Assembly: GCF_037325665.1 (NCBI RefSeq) | Contig: NC_090246.1 | Coordinates: 12,774,429 to 12,838,428 of the forward strand | Origin: Littorina saxatilis | Lineage: Eukaryota; Mollusca; Gastropoda; Littorinimorpha; Littorinidae | Direction: 5' to 3' | DNA length: 64,000 nucleotides | Shown here: positions 1 to 11,558 of the stretch, in pieces | Layout of the letters: every line of letters starts with the position of its first letter | Position numbering within the stretch: the stretch's first letter is position 1 | The notes under the pieces: model-generated | Database searches by the model: none | What the model saw: the letters and a program-made list of their open reading frames with translations, nothing else | Told to the model about the DNA's origin: nothing | Made by a program: the position numbers and the translations under genes

Positions 1-783
1 ATTCACATCCTTGACCAATGTCTCTGGTTATAAATGTAACAAAAATGCCTTCTGGGCTTTTATGGGTCTTCGTGACGAATTTGTAACAGGTTAAAAAAAT
101 GATGGAATGGAGAAACAAATTAAACAGAACAACTCGTTGACAGCTATAGAATCTGGATAAAAATCAGTTGGTGGGGAAGTTTTCAGGGCATTCTCATTTG
201 GTGACTTGGGTCTACTTTCGTTTTCTTACAACCGGTCTTGCAACAACGCATTTGTGCTGCTCGGGACCAGAGATTTGCTTTCATACAACCGGACTTTTAT
301 ACATCCGATTTTCATACAACCGGAAAATTCTAAGTAATAACAAAGAGTAGCTTCTGCCAGGACCCTGCCTACCCTTTTCATACATCCAGACTTTCATACA
401 TCCGGTGTTTTATACATCCGGTCTATACTGAATAAATGTATTATATGGTTTAAGTTTGTTAAAGAATTGATCTGTTGAGACAAACAGGAAAATGTAACTT
501 TTAACACAATCTGTGCAATCTGGTTTACTTTCAAACATAAAAGTTCCAAGTAACTGAGGCGTAGCAGTGCAGTGCGTGAACAAAATACGGAAAGTTTTCG
601 CGGGCTTTTGCGCAAAGGCAAAAGGAACCGGTGGTTTTTTTGTGTGCATCCCCCTTTTATTTTTTCGGCGGACACTTTTGCTTTTTTGGCGGAACAAAAA
701 AAAAATTGGGCGGACAATTCCCATGCCTGTAAATAATATAATGAATGTAACTTATTCGCTTCCAGCATGCCTATATATTTATG
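1..783. other. no gene seen; scattered short repeats
   Basis: No reading frame here resembles a protein I recognise. Positions 206-424 hold a short motif repeat (listed separately). About 650-731 resembles, in reverse, the left end of the inverted-repeat element at 20490-20783; both share GGCGGACAATTCCCATGCC. The rest is unassigned AT-rich sequence. Confidence 0.5.
206..424 (+). repeat. degenerate short repeat, CATACAWCCGG motif
   Basis: At least seven copies of a roughly 14-base motif (TTTCATACATCCGG and near variants with CAACCGG or TTATACATCC) are spaced irregularly over about 220 bases. They look like a decayed tandem array or clustered sites. No inverted ends or coding sense are visible. 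Confidence 0.5.
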
Positions 784-1018
784 TAGTCAAGCAGTATGTA
801 AGAAATGTTAAGTCCTTTGTACTGGAAACTTGCATTCTCCCAGTAAGGTCATATATTGTACTACGTTGCAAGCCCCTGGAGCAATTTTTTGATTAGTGCT
901 TTTGTGAACAAGAAACAATTAACAAGTGGCTCTATCCCATCTCCCCCCCCCTTTCCCCGTCGCGATATAACCTTCGTGGTTGAAAACGACGTTAAACACC
1001 AATTAAAGTAAAGAAAGA
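784..1018 (+). mobile_element. retroposon family A, 5'-truncated copy
   Basis: This matches the full-length copy at 17575-17941 (reverse strand there). Shared blocks include CAGTATGTAAGAAATGTTAA, TCCCAGTAAGGTCATATATT and GACGTTAAACACCAATTAAA. The 3' end runs into an AAAG-type tail. The missing front and simple tail suggest copying from RNA. No open frame; probably a SINE or a LINE 3' fragment. Confidence 0.7.
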
Positions 1019-1273
1019 TATATTTATGTACTTATACCTGTTCACAAATGTCAACAGTCATAATAGGGTGTAGGGGTATATTCAAAATTGTTCTACATTA
1101 AAACCACGTCCTTTTCCAAAATGAACACTACAGGTCCCTGGCCTCCAAGTGTCTTATTTAGAACACGCAATCTCATCCCTGGGTTAAAACACATTGTGTC
1201 ACAGATTGGATGTTTTCTGTTCTTTTTTATACCACATGTCACTGACGGATAAAGACTAAAAGAAACACATACG

Positions 1274-1274
<1 letters not shown>

Positions 1275-1307
<33 letters not shown>
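1275..1307. repeat. (CA)n microsatellite
   Basis: Uninterrupted CA dinucleotide run of about 33 bases. Confidence 0.95.
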
Positions 1308-1308
<1 letters not shown>

Positions 1309-1675
1309 AATCTGAAGTAAGAAAATATATCAAACAGTTTTCTATCCGATATCTAAATATTCCTCGGATTTTGGAAATTCGTTTAAAACTCGTGTCCAAG
1401 ATTTATCTCCCAAGTATAAGTTATGCCCCTTGAAGTCAACCTACTAGGGTTATTTCCCCTGCATAGTGTCAGATGTGAAAGGTCAACAAAACACGATGTA
1501 TGTTTCAACTTTCGTATGTTTTCCTCTTCTGCGATAGAATAAGAGCGCAACGTTATCTGACACTCGATTATGGTCCTAGTTTAATGACCTGTCATTTGTT
1601 GCAGAGCGACATATTACTTATCCTGCCTTAAACGGTGCGACCAAACCGAAAACACTAACTTGACTAACTCACTAA

Positions 1676-1974
1676 GGCCAAAAAAATTAATAGGTGTGGT
1701 TACGGTAACAATAGCCAAAAAAAATAGGGTAGGAAGGTAGGCAATCACTTTGTTTTTTTTAAAACTTTTTTTGTCTAATGTGTACAAATTAAACCTACTT
1801 GACAGGGAAATAAGTGTGCGACTCGGGCGCTTTCGCTTTCATTGCGTTTTCTGCACTCGTTTACTTGTTTTTTGGGGTTTTTGTTTTGACAAATGTAATA
1901 AAAAGTTATAGGGTCGGCCCCCAAAAATAGGGTAGGTCGGGTTACCGTAACCACACCTATTTTTTTTTTAGGCC
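1676..1974 (+). mobile_element. Harbinger-like MITE, copy 1
   Basis: The terminal inverted repeats begin GGCC followed by an A-run, then AGGTGTGGTTACGGTAAC on the left, mirrored as GTTACCGTAACCACACCT on the right. TAA flanks both ends (1673-1675 and 1975-1977) as a target duplication. A 3-bp TAA duplication with GG-starting ends is typical of PIF/Harbinger; the class is inferred because there is no transposase. Related copies lie at 29354, 40397, 59264 and 59618. Confidence 0.75.
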
Positions 1975-2337
1975 TAAGCACACACACATTCGCAGCAGCT
2001 GTGGTCGTGTGGACTGCTTCGTTATCAGACAAAAACATTTTATTTTTAGGGCACAGTTGCACTTCTGTCATCCCTTTTGTTTGCTTTGTTTGAGTCGTAA
2101 CTGAGATTGTGGTGGCAGGCACGTTTGCGTGCGAATAATGTTTCGATGCAGGGGGTTGAGGCTGCATTGTGTATGTGTTGTCTCGTCTCATGAGAGAGGG
2201 AGATTGTTTGTGTGTGTGAGAGAGAGAGGAAGGCGGAGGGGAGGAAGTGATAAACCTTTCATCAGAAAATATTTGTGTGGTTGTGTCAAAGGCAGAGAGA
2301 ATCCACTGCATAGTGTATGTCTGGAAGGGGAGCTGTC

Positions 2338-3240
2338 CTTTTTATATTTAGTCAAGTTTTGACTAATTTTCTTTTTCTTTTTATATTTAGTCAAGTTTTG
2401 ACTAAATATTTTAACATCGAGGGGGAATCGAAACGAGGGTCGTGGTGTCTGTGCGTCTGTGTGTCTGTGTGTGTGTGTAGAGCGATTCAGACTAAACTAC
2501 TGGACCGATCTTTATGAAATTTGACATGAGAGTTCCTGGGTATGAAATCCCCGAACGTTTTTTTTCATTTTTTGATAAATGTCTTTGATGACGTCATATC
2601 CGGCTTTTCGTGAAAGTTGAGGCGGCACTGTCACGCCCTCATTTTTCAACCAAATTGGTTCAAATTTTGGTCAAGTAATCTTCGACGAAGCCCGGACTTC
2701 GGTATTGCATTTCAGCTTGGTGGCTTAAAATTTAATTAATGACTTTGGTCATTAAAAATCTGAAAATTGTAAAAAAAAAAATTATTATAAAACGATCCAA
2801 ATTTACGTTCATCTTATTCTCCATCATTTGCTGATTCCAAAAACATATAAATATGTTATATTCGGATTAAAAACAAGCTCTGAAAATTAAATATATAAAA
2901 ATTATTATCAAAATTAAATTGTCCAAATCAATTTAAAAACACTTTCATCTTATTCCTTGTCGGTTCCTGATTCCAAAAACATATAGATATGATATGTTTG
3001 GATTAAAAACACGCTCAGAAAGTTAAAACAAAGAGAGGTACAGAAAAGCGTGCTATCCTTCTTAGCGCAACTACTACCCCCGCTCTTCTTGTCAATTTCA
3101 CTGCCTTTGCCATGAGCGGTGGACTGACGATGCTACGAGTATACGGTCTTGCTGAAAAATGGCATTGCGTTCAGTTTCATTCTGTGAGTTCGACAGCTAC
3201 TTGACTAAATATTGTATTTTCGCCTTACGCGACTTGTTTT
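2338..3240 (+). repeat. 870-bp interspersed repeat, copy 1
   Basis: First of five copies in the window (others at 3258, 18050, 32399-39465 and 61225). The front end is a palindrome, ATTTAGTCAAGTTTTGACTA, present twice here (2346-2367 and 2387-2408). A GT microsatellite follows, then a conserved block with GAGCGATTCAGACTAAACTA. The back end is TTTTCGCCTTACGCGACTTG. The motif ATTTAGTCAAG or its complement occurs near both ends. No coding capacity; class unknown. Confidence 0.75.
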
Positions 3241-3257
3241 CTTTCTTTCCTTTTTAC

Positions 3258-4126
3258 ATTTTTACATTTAGTCAAGCTTTGACTAAATGTTTTAACATAG
3301 AGGGGGGAATCCAGACGAGGGTCGTGTGTGTGTCTGTGTCTGTGTCTGTGTGTGTGTAGAGCGATTCAGAGTAAACTACTGGACCGATCTTTATGAAATT
3401 TGTCATGAGAGTTCCTGGGTATGATATCCCCAGACGTTTTTTTCATTTTTTCGATAAATGTCTTTGATGACGTCATATCCGGCATTTTGTAAAAGTTGAG
3501 GCGGCACTGTCACACCCTCATTTTTCAATCAAATTGATTGAAATTTTGGCCAAGCAATCTTCGACGAAGGCCGGACTTGGGTACATGTATTGCATTTCAG
3601 CTTGGTGGCTTAAAAATTAATTAATGACTTTGGTCATTAAAAATCTGAAAATTATAATTAAAATCATTTTTTTATAAAACGATCCAAATTACGTTTATTG
3701 TATTCTTCATCTTTTTCTGATTCCAAAAACATATAAATATGTTATATTCGGATTAAAAACAAGCTCTGAAAATTAAAGTATGAAAATTATGATTAAAATT
3801 AAATTTTCGAAATCGATTTAAAAACAATTTCATTTTATTCCTTGTCCGTTCCTGATTCCAAAAACATATAGATATGATATGTTTGGATTAAAATCACGTT
3901 CAGAGAGTTAAAAAAAAATAGAGATATAGAAAAGCGTGCTATCCTCCTGAGCGCAACCGCTACCACGCTTTTCTGGATTGTTAATTTCACTGCCTTTGCC
4001 ACGAGCGGTGGACAGACGATGCTACGAGTGTACGGTCTTGCGGAAATAATGCAATGCGTTCAGTTTCATTCTGTGAGTTCGACTGAGCTTGACTAAATGT
4101 TGTATTTTCGCCTTACGCGACTTGTT
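3258..4126 (+). repeat. 870-bp interspersed repeat, copy 2
   Basis: Same order of blocks as the copy ending 17 bases upstream, in the same orientation: palindromic front end, GT run near 3325-3357, conserved middle, and ACGCGACTTG back end near 4120. It differs from copy 1 at more positions than copies 1, 3 and 5 differ among themselves, so it seems an older or different subfamily. Confidence 0.75.
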
Positions 4127-4251
4127 TACTTTTATCTAAGCTCTCTGCACCTCATGTGCTAGGATCGAGTCCTTTGTAATTTTGTTTAGCACTAATGCCA
4201 GAACGGGCTAAAAACACACACAACAGTTTTGGTTAAACTGAAAAAAAGCAA

Positions 4252-4626
4252 TTACAGTGTCTCCCAGGTACGGATATATATCCGTACCCACTCATATGGC
4301 TCTATCTGACCAGGTACGGATTTATCCGTACCCACAGTCGCTTCAGTCGCTTCCTGTAGCGTCGATCTAACGCCTGCATTCCATCGTGTTGATACACAGT
4401 TTCTGCACAGTTACTACAATTCAAAGTGACCTGCTGCAGCACAGCTGGTCTCGCCTAAAAAAAAAACTTGGGTCAACATAGGTGGGGTAGAAAGTGTTAA
4501 ATACCCCGTTTTCTGTTTTCTCAGACTTTCTGTTCAAAACATTTGTACATTTACCCCCATTTTAAGGCTCCCTTGTGTTAAAGACCTGATTTTCTCACAT
4601 GTTTTAAAGGGGGGTTCCTCTGTACA
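4252..4626 (-). mobile_element. mariner-like MITE with nested element
   Basis: The left tip TA-CAGTG and right tip GGGGGTTCCTCTG-TA resemble the CAGTGGAACCCCC ends of a short inverted-repeat family seen at 9017, 40168, 55085 and 55686. Within it, 4256-4500 is the reverse complement of a roughly 245-base element also found at 9053-9300, marked by GGTACGGATATATATCCGTACC-type palindromes. It lies just before exon 1 of the threonine aldolase gene. No coding sequence. Confidence 0.5.
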
Positions 4627-4741
4627 CTCCTGTGTTCTTGACAGGTTAAGAAACTGCCTCGCCCAAGGACAGCATCTCAGTAGATGCCTCCTCTCGGATT
4701 CCTGGTCACACAACGTCAGATCATCTCCGCCATTCAAGCTG

Positions 4742-7700
4742 ATGGTGAGGAGTTACTACATGTCAGCTAAGACCGGCAAGGATGATGATGTGTATGTGGT
4801 GAACCTGCGTAGTGACACATTCACCGTGCCGACACCTGCAATGAGAGAGGCCATGGTGACTGCTCCGCTAGGCGATGACGTGTATGGGGAGGACCCCACA
4901 GTCAACAGTAGGTGTTCAGTTACTTTTCGTTCTTCTTCTTCTGCGTTCATGGGCTGAAATTCCCATATACATTCATGATTTTGACTGAGTGGGATTTTAT
5001 GTGTTTGACCCTTTGTCATCGATTGGCTTGTACAGTCCTAACCTGTCTATAAAGACCAACCCAGTGTTAAGCTGTTACTATTGTAAATCTCTGTGATACA
5101 TCCAGGTGAGAAGGTTAAGAATTTGTGTGCAGAGTTGCAGGAAGAATGTGCAGAATTGCTGGGACAAGAGGCAGCCTTGCTGGTGCCAACTGGTACCATG
5201 GGAAACATTTGTGCCAGTAAGTATTTCTCTGTCTTTTTGTGTATGCGTGGGATCTAATGTGTGTGTATATGGGTGTGTGTCAAGTAAGTGTCTATATTGT
5301 CAAGTATGTGTGCGTGTGTGTGAGTATGTGTGCGTGTGTGTGTGAGTGTGTGTGTGTGTGTGTGTGCGTGTGTGCATGTGTATGTCAAGTACATTGCTAA
5401 TGAGCTGACAATGTATCAAGGTATACAATGTACGTAGGCTATGCACACTGTCAGGATAAAGGACTGGGTGGCCGAGTGGTAACGCACTTGCTCTCGGAAG
5501 CGAGAGGTTGCGAGTTCGACCCTGGGTCAGGGCGTTAGCAATTTTCTCCCCCCCTTTCCTAACCTAGGTGGTGGGTTCAAGTGGTAGTCTTTCGGATGAG
5601 ACGAAAAACCGAGGTCCCTTCGTGTACACTTACGGGGTGTGCACGTTAAAGATCCCACGATTGACAAAAGGGTCTTTCCTGGCAAAATTGTATAGGCATA
5701 GATAAAAAATGTCCACCAAAATACCCGTGTGACTTAGAATAATAGGCCGTGAAAAGTAGGATATGCGCCGAAATGGCTGCGATCTGCTGGTCGATGTGAA
5801 TGCGTGATGTATTGTGTAAAAAATTCCATCTCACACGGCATAAATAGATCCCTGCGCCTTGAGTCCGAGTCTGGAGATACGCGCGCGATATAAGACTTGA
5901 TATATGGACTCCTGAAAGACATTTCTGCACTATGAGCATTTAGCGTTTGCACAGTTGTAGGCTTTGGATGATGGACTAACCCAACCTAGCTCTTGAAATG
6001 GAGCAAAAAAATGACAGGTTTTTTTTGGTACTGCCTTATTTTTAAACTCAATAATATAATGAAATTTTCAAACATAGCCTGTTGAATTGAAATTAAGATT
6101 TTTGCAAAATACTGGGCCTTTTGCATGGTTATTGAAATGCTGTCTCAACTCGACTACTTATTGACTGTTTTGATTTATAGATCAGAGCGAAGGAGAGTGG
6201 GGGATGGAGGGGAGTTTTGGTTAACGATGACCAGGTTTTGTTGTTGGAACCCCCGTCCAAAAATCTGAGAAAATCAGCCCTTAAAAGGAGGCACATGTAG
6301 TATTGAAAAGGAGGGTGTCTTAAACCGCAGGTAAATGTCGAGTTGTTATGAACTGAAAATCTGAAAAAGCCAGGTCTTAAATTGTTTGATCTTAAAAGGT
6401 GGGTTCCAATGTAATTTAAGTTTGTTTTTGTGTGTGCGCATGACCTCCCTTCTGATTTTCAAGTTTAACCCTCTGCATTTGAATTGCTGATATGGCAAAA
6501 GAGGATGTATACAGTATCTTTTCATTTGGAATGTCAGAAATTTAAGGTGAAAAATAGTAGTGCAATTTGTACATAGATGGTGTGAAAGTTGAGCGAGTGA
6601 CTGAATACAAATATCTCGGTACAGTCATTGACAACAAACTAAATTTCTCCTCAAACACTAAAGCTATCCACAAGAAGTGTCAGTCAAGAATCTACTGCTT
6701 ACAAAAGCTCAGAAGTCTGAACATCAACAGCCGCATCCTCCAAACATTCTATACTTCATTCATTGAATCCATTCTCACTTTCTCTTTCATCTGCTGGTAT
6801 GGAGGTCTGTGTGTGAAGAGTAAGAATGTGCTTGGACGGGTGGTGAACACATGTGGTAAGATTGTGGGGGTGAGACAGGAAGGACTGACTGTGCTGTATG
6901 AACGACGTGTGGTGCGAAAGGCCCGCTGCATCATCCAGGATAGTAGTCATGTGCTCGCTCACCACTTTGAGGTCCTGCCCTCAGGACGTCGCCTCCGCAC
7001 TCCCAGATTCCGCACGCTCAGAACTAAGAACAGTTTTATTCCAAAGTCAATTGGCTTTTTAAATACCTAAGTTAATTAAAACTAGTATGTGTGCCGGTGA
7101 ACATATGCACTGATTTCTGTGATGAATATTTTTTATACTCTTTGATGTGCACCCTTATGCTGAGTGTGATAACCCTCGAATGACTAGTCCTGTGATAAAT
7201 ATTGTTCAATGACATATCTAGTCCTGTCTTCTTCTTCTTTTCGATCGCCGATCACACTTGGAGTCCAGATCTTGAGATATAATTAGTGGTCCTCTGCAGC
7301 GCAGCCACTGGCCCGTACAGCTTGTTGTGCAGGGACTCCGGCATTGGCCAGATTTCCTCTCTCAGCACCTGGTGGTTCCTGCAGTCTCGTAGGATGTGGG
7401 CCGTGTCCTGCTCTGCTTCCCCACAAGAACACATGGGGGAGGGCACAACATGCAGCTTCTTGTGGAGATGCTGGTTAAGTCTGTTGTGTCCCGTTCTCAG
7501 GCGGAAGATGACCACCTGCTGTGGTCTGGATAGCAGGTGGTAGCTGTCCTGTGGCTGGGGCGTCCTGTGCAGAGACTTAATGATAATCTAGTCCTGTGAT
7601 AATGATAGTTTTTAGCGGTAAACTTTTAGCTAAAGCTGACGGCAATTAACCTATTTGGAATCATGTTACTATTCCTGTTAGTGTACATATGCGTGCGCGA

Positions 7701-10700
7701 GTGTAGTATGCTTCGTATGGTATTTTTATCTGTTGTCTTATTATTTGTTTTGTCTTTTAATGTGCACCACACTGAAATTTCTCTGTATGAGATAATAAAG
7801 TATTCGTATTCGTATTCATATTCGTATTCGTATTATTGTGTTTTTTTATTTTTAACAGTTCTGACACATTGCACTCGGAGGTTTGAAGAGGTTTTACTGG
7901 GGGACCAATCTCACATCTACCTGTATGAAGTCGGGGGAATATCAACAGTATGTGTTTGCAATACTTTCTGCATGTGTGTGTGACATATAACTGCTTGTAT
8001 GAGATTGGAAGACTATATCCACAGCATGAATATTATGTAAAGGTTGAGGAATATGTGCAGTATGTGTTCTCAATATTTTGCATACATGTGCGTCTTGTCT
8101 AATTACCTTTCTGTGTCAGTGTTCACAATCATGTGGGCATCTGTACAGGCGCGTGTGTATGTATATGGCCGCTGTCAGCGTGAGTTCGATCCCAGGTTCG
8201 GCGGAAATTTATTTCAGAGTCAACTTTGTGTGCAGACTCTCTTCGGTGTCCGAACCCTCCCCCCGTGTACACTACATTGGGTGTGCACGTTAAAGATCCC
8301 ACGATTGACAAAAGGGTCTTTCCTGGCAAAATTGCTTAGGCACAGTTAATAATTGTCTACCTATACCCGTGTGACTTGGAATAATAGGCCGTGAAAGGTA
8401 AATATGCGCCGAAATGGCTGCAATCTACTGGCCGTATAAAATTTCATCTCGCACGGCATCACTGTAGAGCGCCTAGAACTGTACCCATGGAATATGCGCG
8501 ATATAAGCGTCATTGATTGATTGAGTGATTGATTGATATATGGGAGTGTTAGTGTGAATGCATGTCTGTTTTCTTGCATCCATGTATGTGCAATTTCTCA
8601 ACACTGATACCAGGCATGCACATCCGCAGTCCAAAATTGCATGAATATATTTTGATGTGGTGTCAAGTGTTATGTACTGGTTGTTGTTGATGAATGTCTT
8701 TCCTATCAGTGTAATATATACACTTGAGGTAATTTTATGAACAAAATAGAAAAAAAAGCAACAACAAAAATCTGAAGACAAAATTAGTACGAATTTGTTT
8801 CAGCTAGCGGGAGTACAGCCACGGCCAGTAAAAAACAACCTCGACGGGACTCTTGACCTTGATGACCTTCAGTCCAAGATTCGCAGTCGCGGCGATCCTC
8901 ATTTCCCCTGGACACGCGTGGTGTGTTTGGAGAACTCGCAGAACAAATGTGGAGGATCTGTTCTCTCCCTCAACTTTATCAAACAGGTGAGTAGTTTCAC
9001 CAAGCTGCTTGACTACATACAGTGGAACCCCCTTTTTAAGACACCCTTATTTAAACACTTTCTACCCCACCTATGTTGACCAAGGTTTTTTTCGCCGAGA
9101 CCAGCTGTGCTGCAGCAGGTCACTCAGAATTGTAGTAACTATGTAATAACTGTGTATCAACACGCTAGAATGCAGGCGTTAGATGGACGTTACAGGAAAC
9201 GACTGATCGATCGAAGCTAACAGTCTGAGCAGATATATATCCGTACCTGGTCAGATAGAGCCATATGAGTGGGTACGGATATATCCGTACCTGGGAGACA
9301 ATGAGCTAAGACTTCCTCCTTTTTAAGACCTTACTTTTTAAGACTCCCTCTTCATAACCTCTGTAAATGTTCCTCTCTTTTAAGACTCCCTCTCTTCATT
9401 ATTATTATTATTATTGTGATCATTTTTTTTGCGCCTAATCTAAATATAGCCCTAGGCGCTTACATATTAATTTCTGCCGTTTGAAATGGAATTTTTTACA
9501 GACAGACAGACAAACAGACATTTTTTACACACAATATATAACGCATTCACATCGGCCAGTAAAGCTCAGTAGCCTATTAGGCGAGCATTCACCTTTCACG
9601 GCCTTTATTCCAAGTCAAACGGGTATTTGGTGGACATTTTTATCTATGCCTATACAATTTTGCCAGGAAAGACCCTTTTGTCAATCGTGGGATCTTTAAC
9701 GTGCACACCCCAATGTAGTGTACACGAAGGGACCTCGGTTTTTCGTCTCATCCGAAAGACTAGCACTTGAACCCGCCACCTAGGTTAGGAAAGGGGGAAG
9801 AAAATTGCGGCCTGACCCAGGGTCGAACACGCAACCTCTCGCTTCCGAGCGCAAGTGCGTTACCACTCGGCCACCCAGTCATAACCTCTGTAAATGTTCC
9901 TCTCTTTTAAGACTCCCTCTCTTTTAAGACCTGCTTTTTTCAGATTTTTGGAGGTCTTAAAAATGGGTTTTACTGTACCTATTTAAATATTGTTTAGCGC
10001 CATCACTTCTTTGAGTGTGTTTGTGTGTCTGTGTGCGTGGATGGGTGTGTCTGTACCTGTGTGTGTGAGCCTGTGAGAAGCAGAACAAACTTCAAAGTAT
10101 TTTTTTCCTTTGTTTTCTTTCTGTCATTTTCATTATGGAAAAATGTATGAGAAATTTGTGCAGCCTTTTCTGTACAGGTTTGGAAAATTGCAGACGCTAA
10201 CAACCTTGTGATGCATCTGGATGGAGCGAGAGTGATGAATGCAGCAGCTGCTCTTCAAGTTCCTCCGTCACACATCACACAGCACTTTGATTCCATCAGC
10301 ATGTGCTTTTCTAAGGTACGTGTATAGTGAGAAATTAGTGTAAAAATGAAACCCCCCTTTTAGACACACACACCCCCCCCCCCCCCCAATTTAAGACTTC
10401 CCCCTTTTTAAGACCTTGATTTTTTAGATCTTTTGTTCTAAGCCTTTGTAAATTTTAAGACTCCCTCCTTTTTTTGAAGGTCTTACAATGGGGGTTCCAC
10501 TGTAATCACAACATTCACATGGCACGGTGGGCGGGGATGTAGCTCAGTCGGTAGCGCGCTGGATTTGTATCCAGTTGGCCGCTGTCAGCGTGAGTTTGTC
10601 CCCACGTTCGGCGAGAGATTTATTTCTCAGAGTCAACTTTGTGTGCAGTCGACTCTCCTCGGTGTCCGAACACCCCCGTGTGTACACGCAAGCACAAGAC

Positions 10701-11526
10701 CAAGTGCGCACGAAAAAGATACTGTAATCCATGTCAGAGTTCGGTGGGTTATAGAAACACGAAAATACCCAGCATGCTTCCTCCGAAAACGGCGTATGGC
10801 TGCCTAGATGGCGGGGTAAAAAACCGGTCATACACGTAAAATTCCACTCATGCAAAAAAACACGAGTGTACGTGGGAGTTTCAGCCCACGAACGCAGAAG
10901 AAGAAGAAGATGGCACGGTTAGTAATTAACTGATGAATTAAAAGTGTAATGAGGATGATGAACGCAGCGACTAATCTTTAAGTGCCACCTTCATACAGTA
11001 CTTTGATTCCATCAGCATGTGCTTTTCAAAGGTACTTTTCAAAATTGTGTGTAAAAGTGTTTTGAATAAACACAAAGTTGAGATGACACAATTAGTAACT
11101 AATGAATGTAAATGAGTAATGAGGATGGTTAAGTGTCACCATCACACAATATTCTTTGCTTTCAATACCAGTTTATTAACACTCCAGACATTGAAATATG
11201 TTTCTTGTTATACATCTTGCTCAAGGAATTTATTACATTGTAAATCCTAATGATGATTATTTCAAACGCTTTTCAAGTGCTAAACCTCAATCAATACACT
11301 GTATAAGTAATGACATTCGTTATTTTAATTGTGATGATTTTTAGAGTCCAAGGACTGGTAAAAACACTGATTAGCATTACAAATTAAGAATGAGTTTCAT
11401 ACTTTTCTTTTTTAGGGTCTTTCATGTCCTGTGGGCAGCATTTTGGCAGGTTCCAAAGACTTTATAACGAGGTATGCTACTGTTCAAAGTATTTGTGTGT
11501 ACAAATAATTCTTTTTCTTCTTTTTC

Positions 11527-11558
<32 letters not shown>

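Noticed and set aside
5463-5540. Possible tRNA-Ser/Leu gene; also tRNA-like heads at 10529, 13262 and 14500
   Set aside because: Each continues into a long shared body found in several copies and lacks a proper acceptor stem, so these are SINEs.
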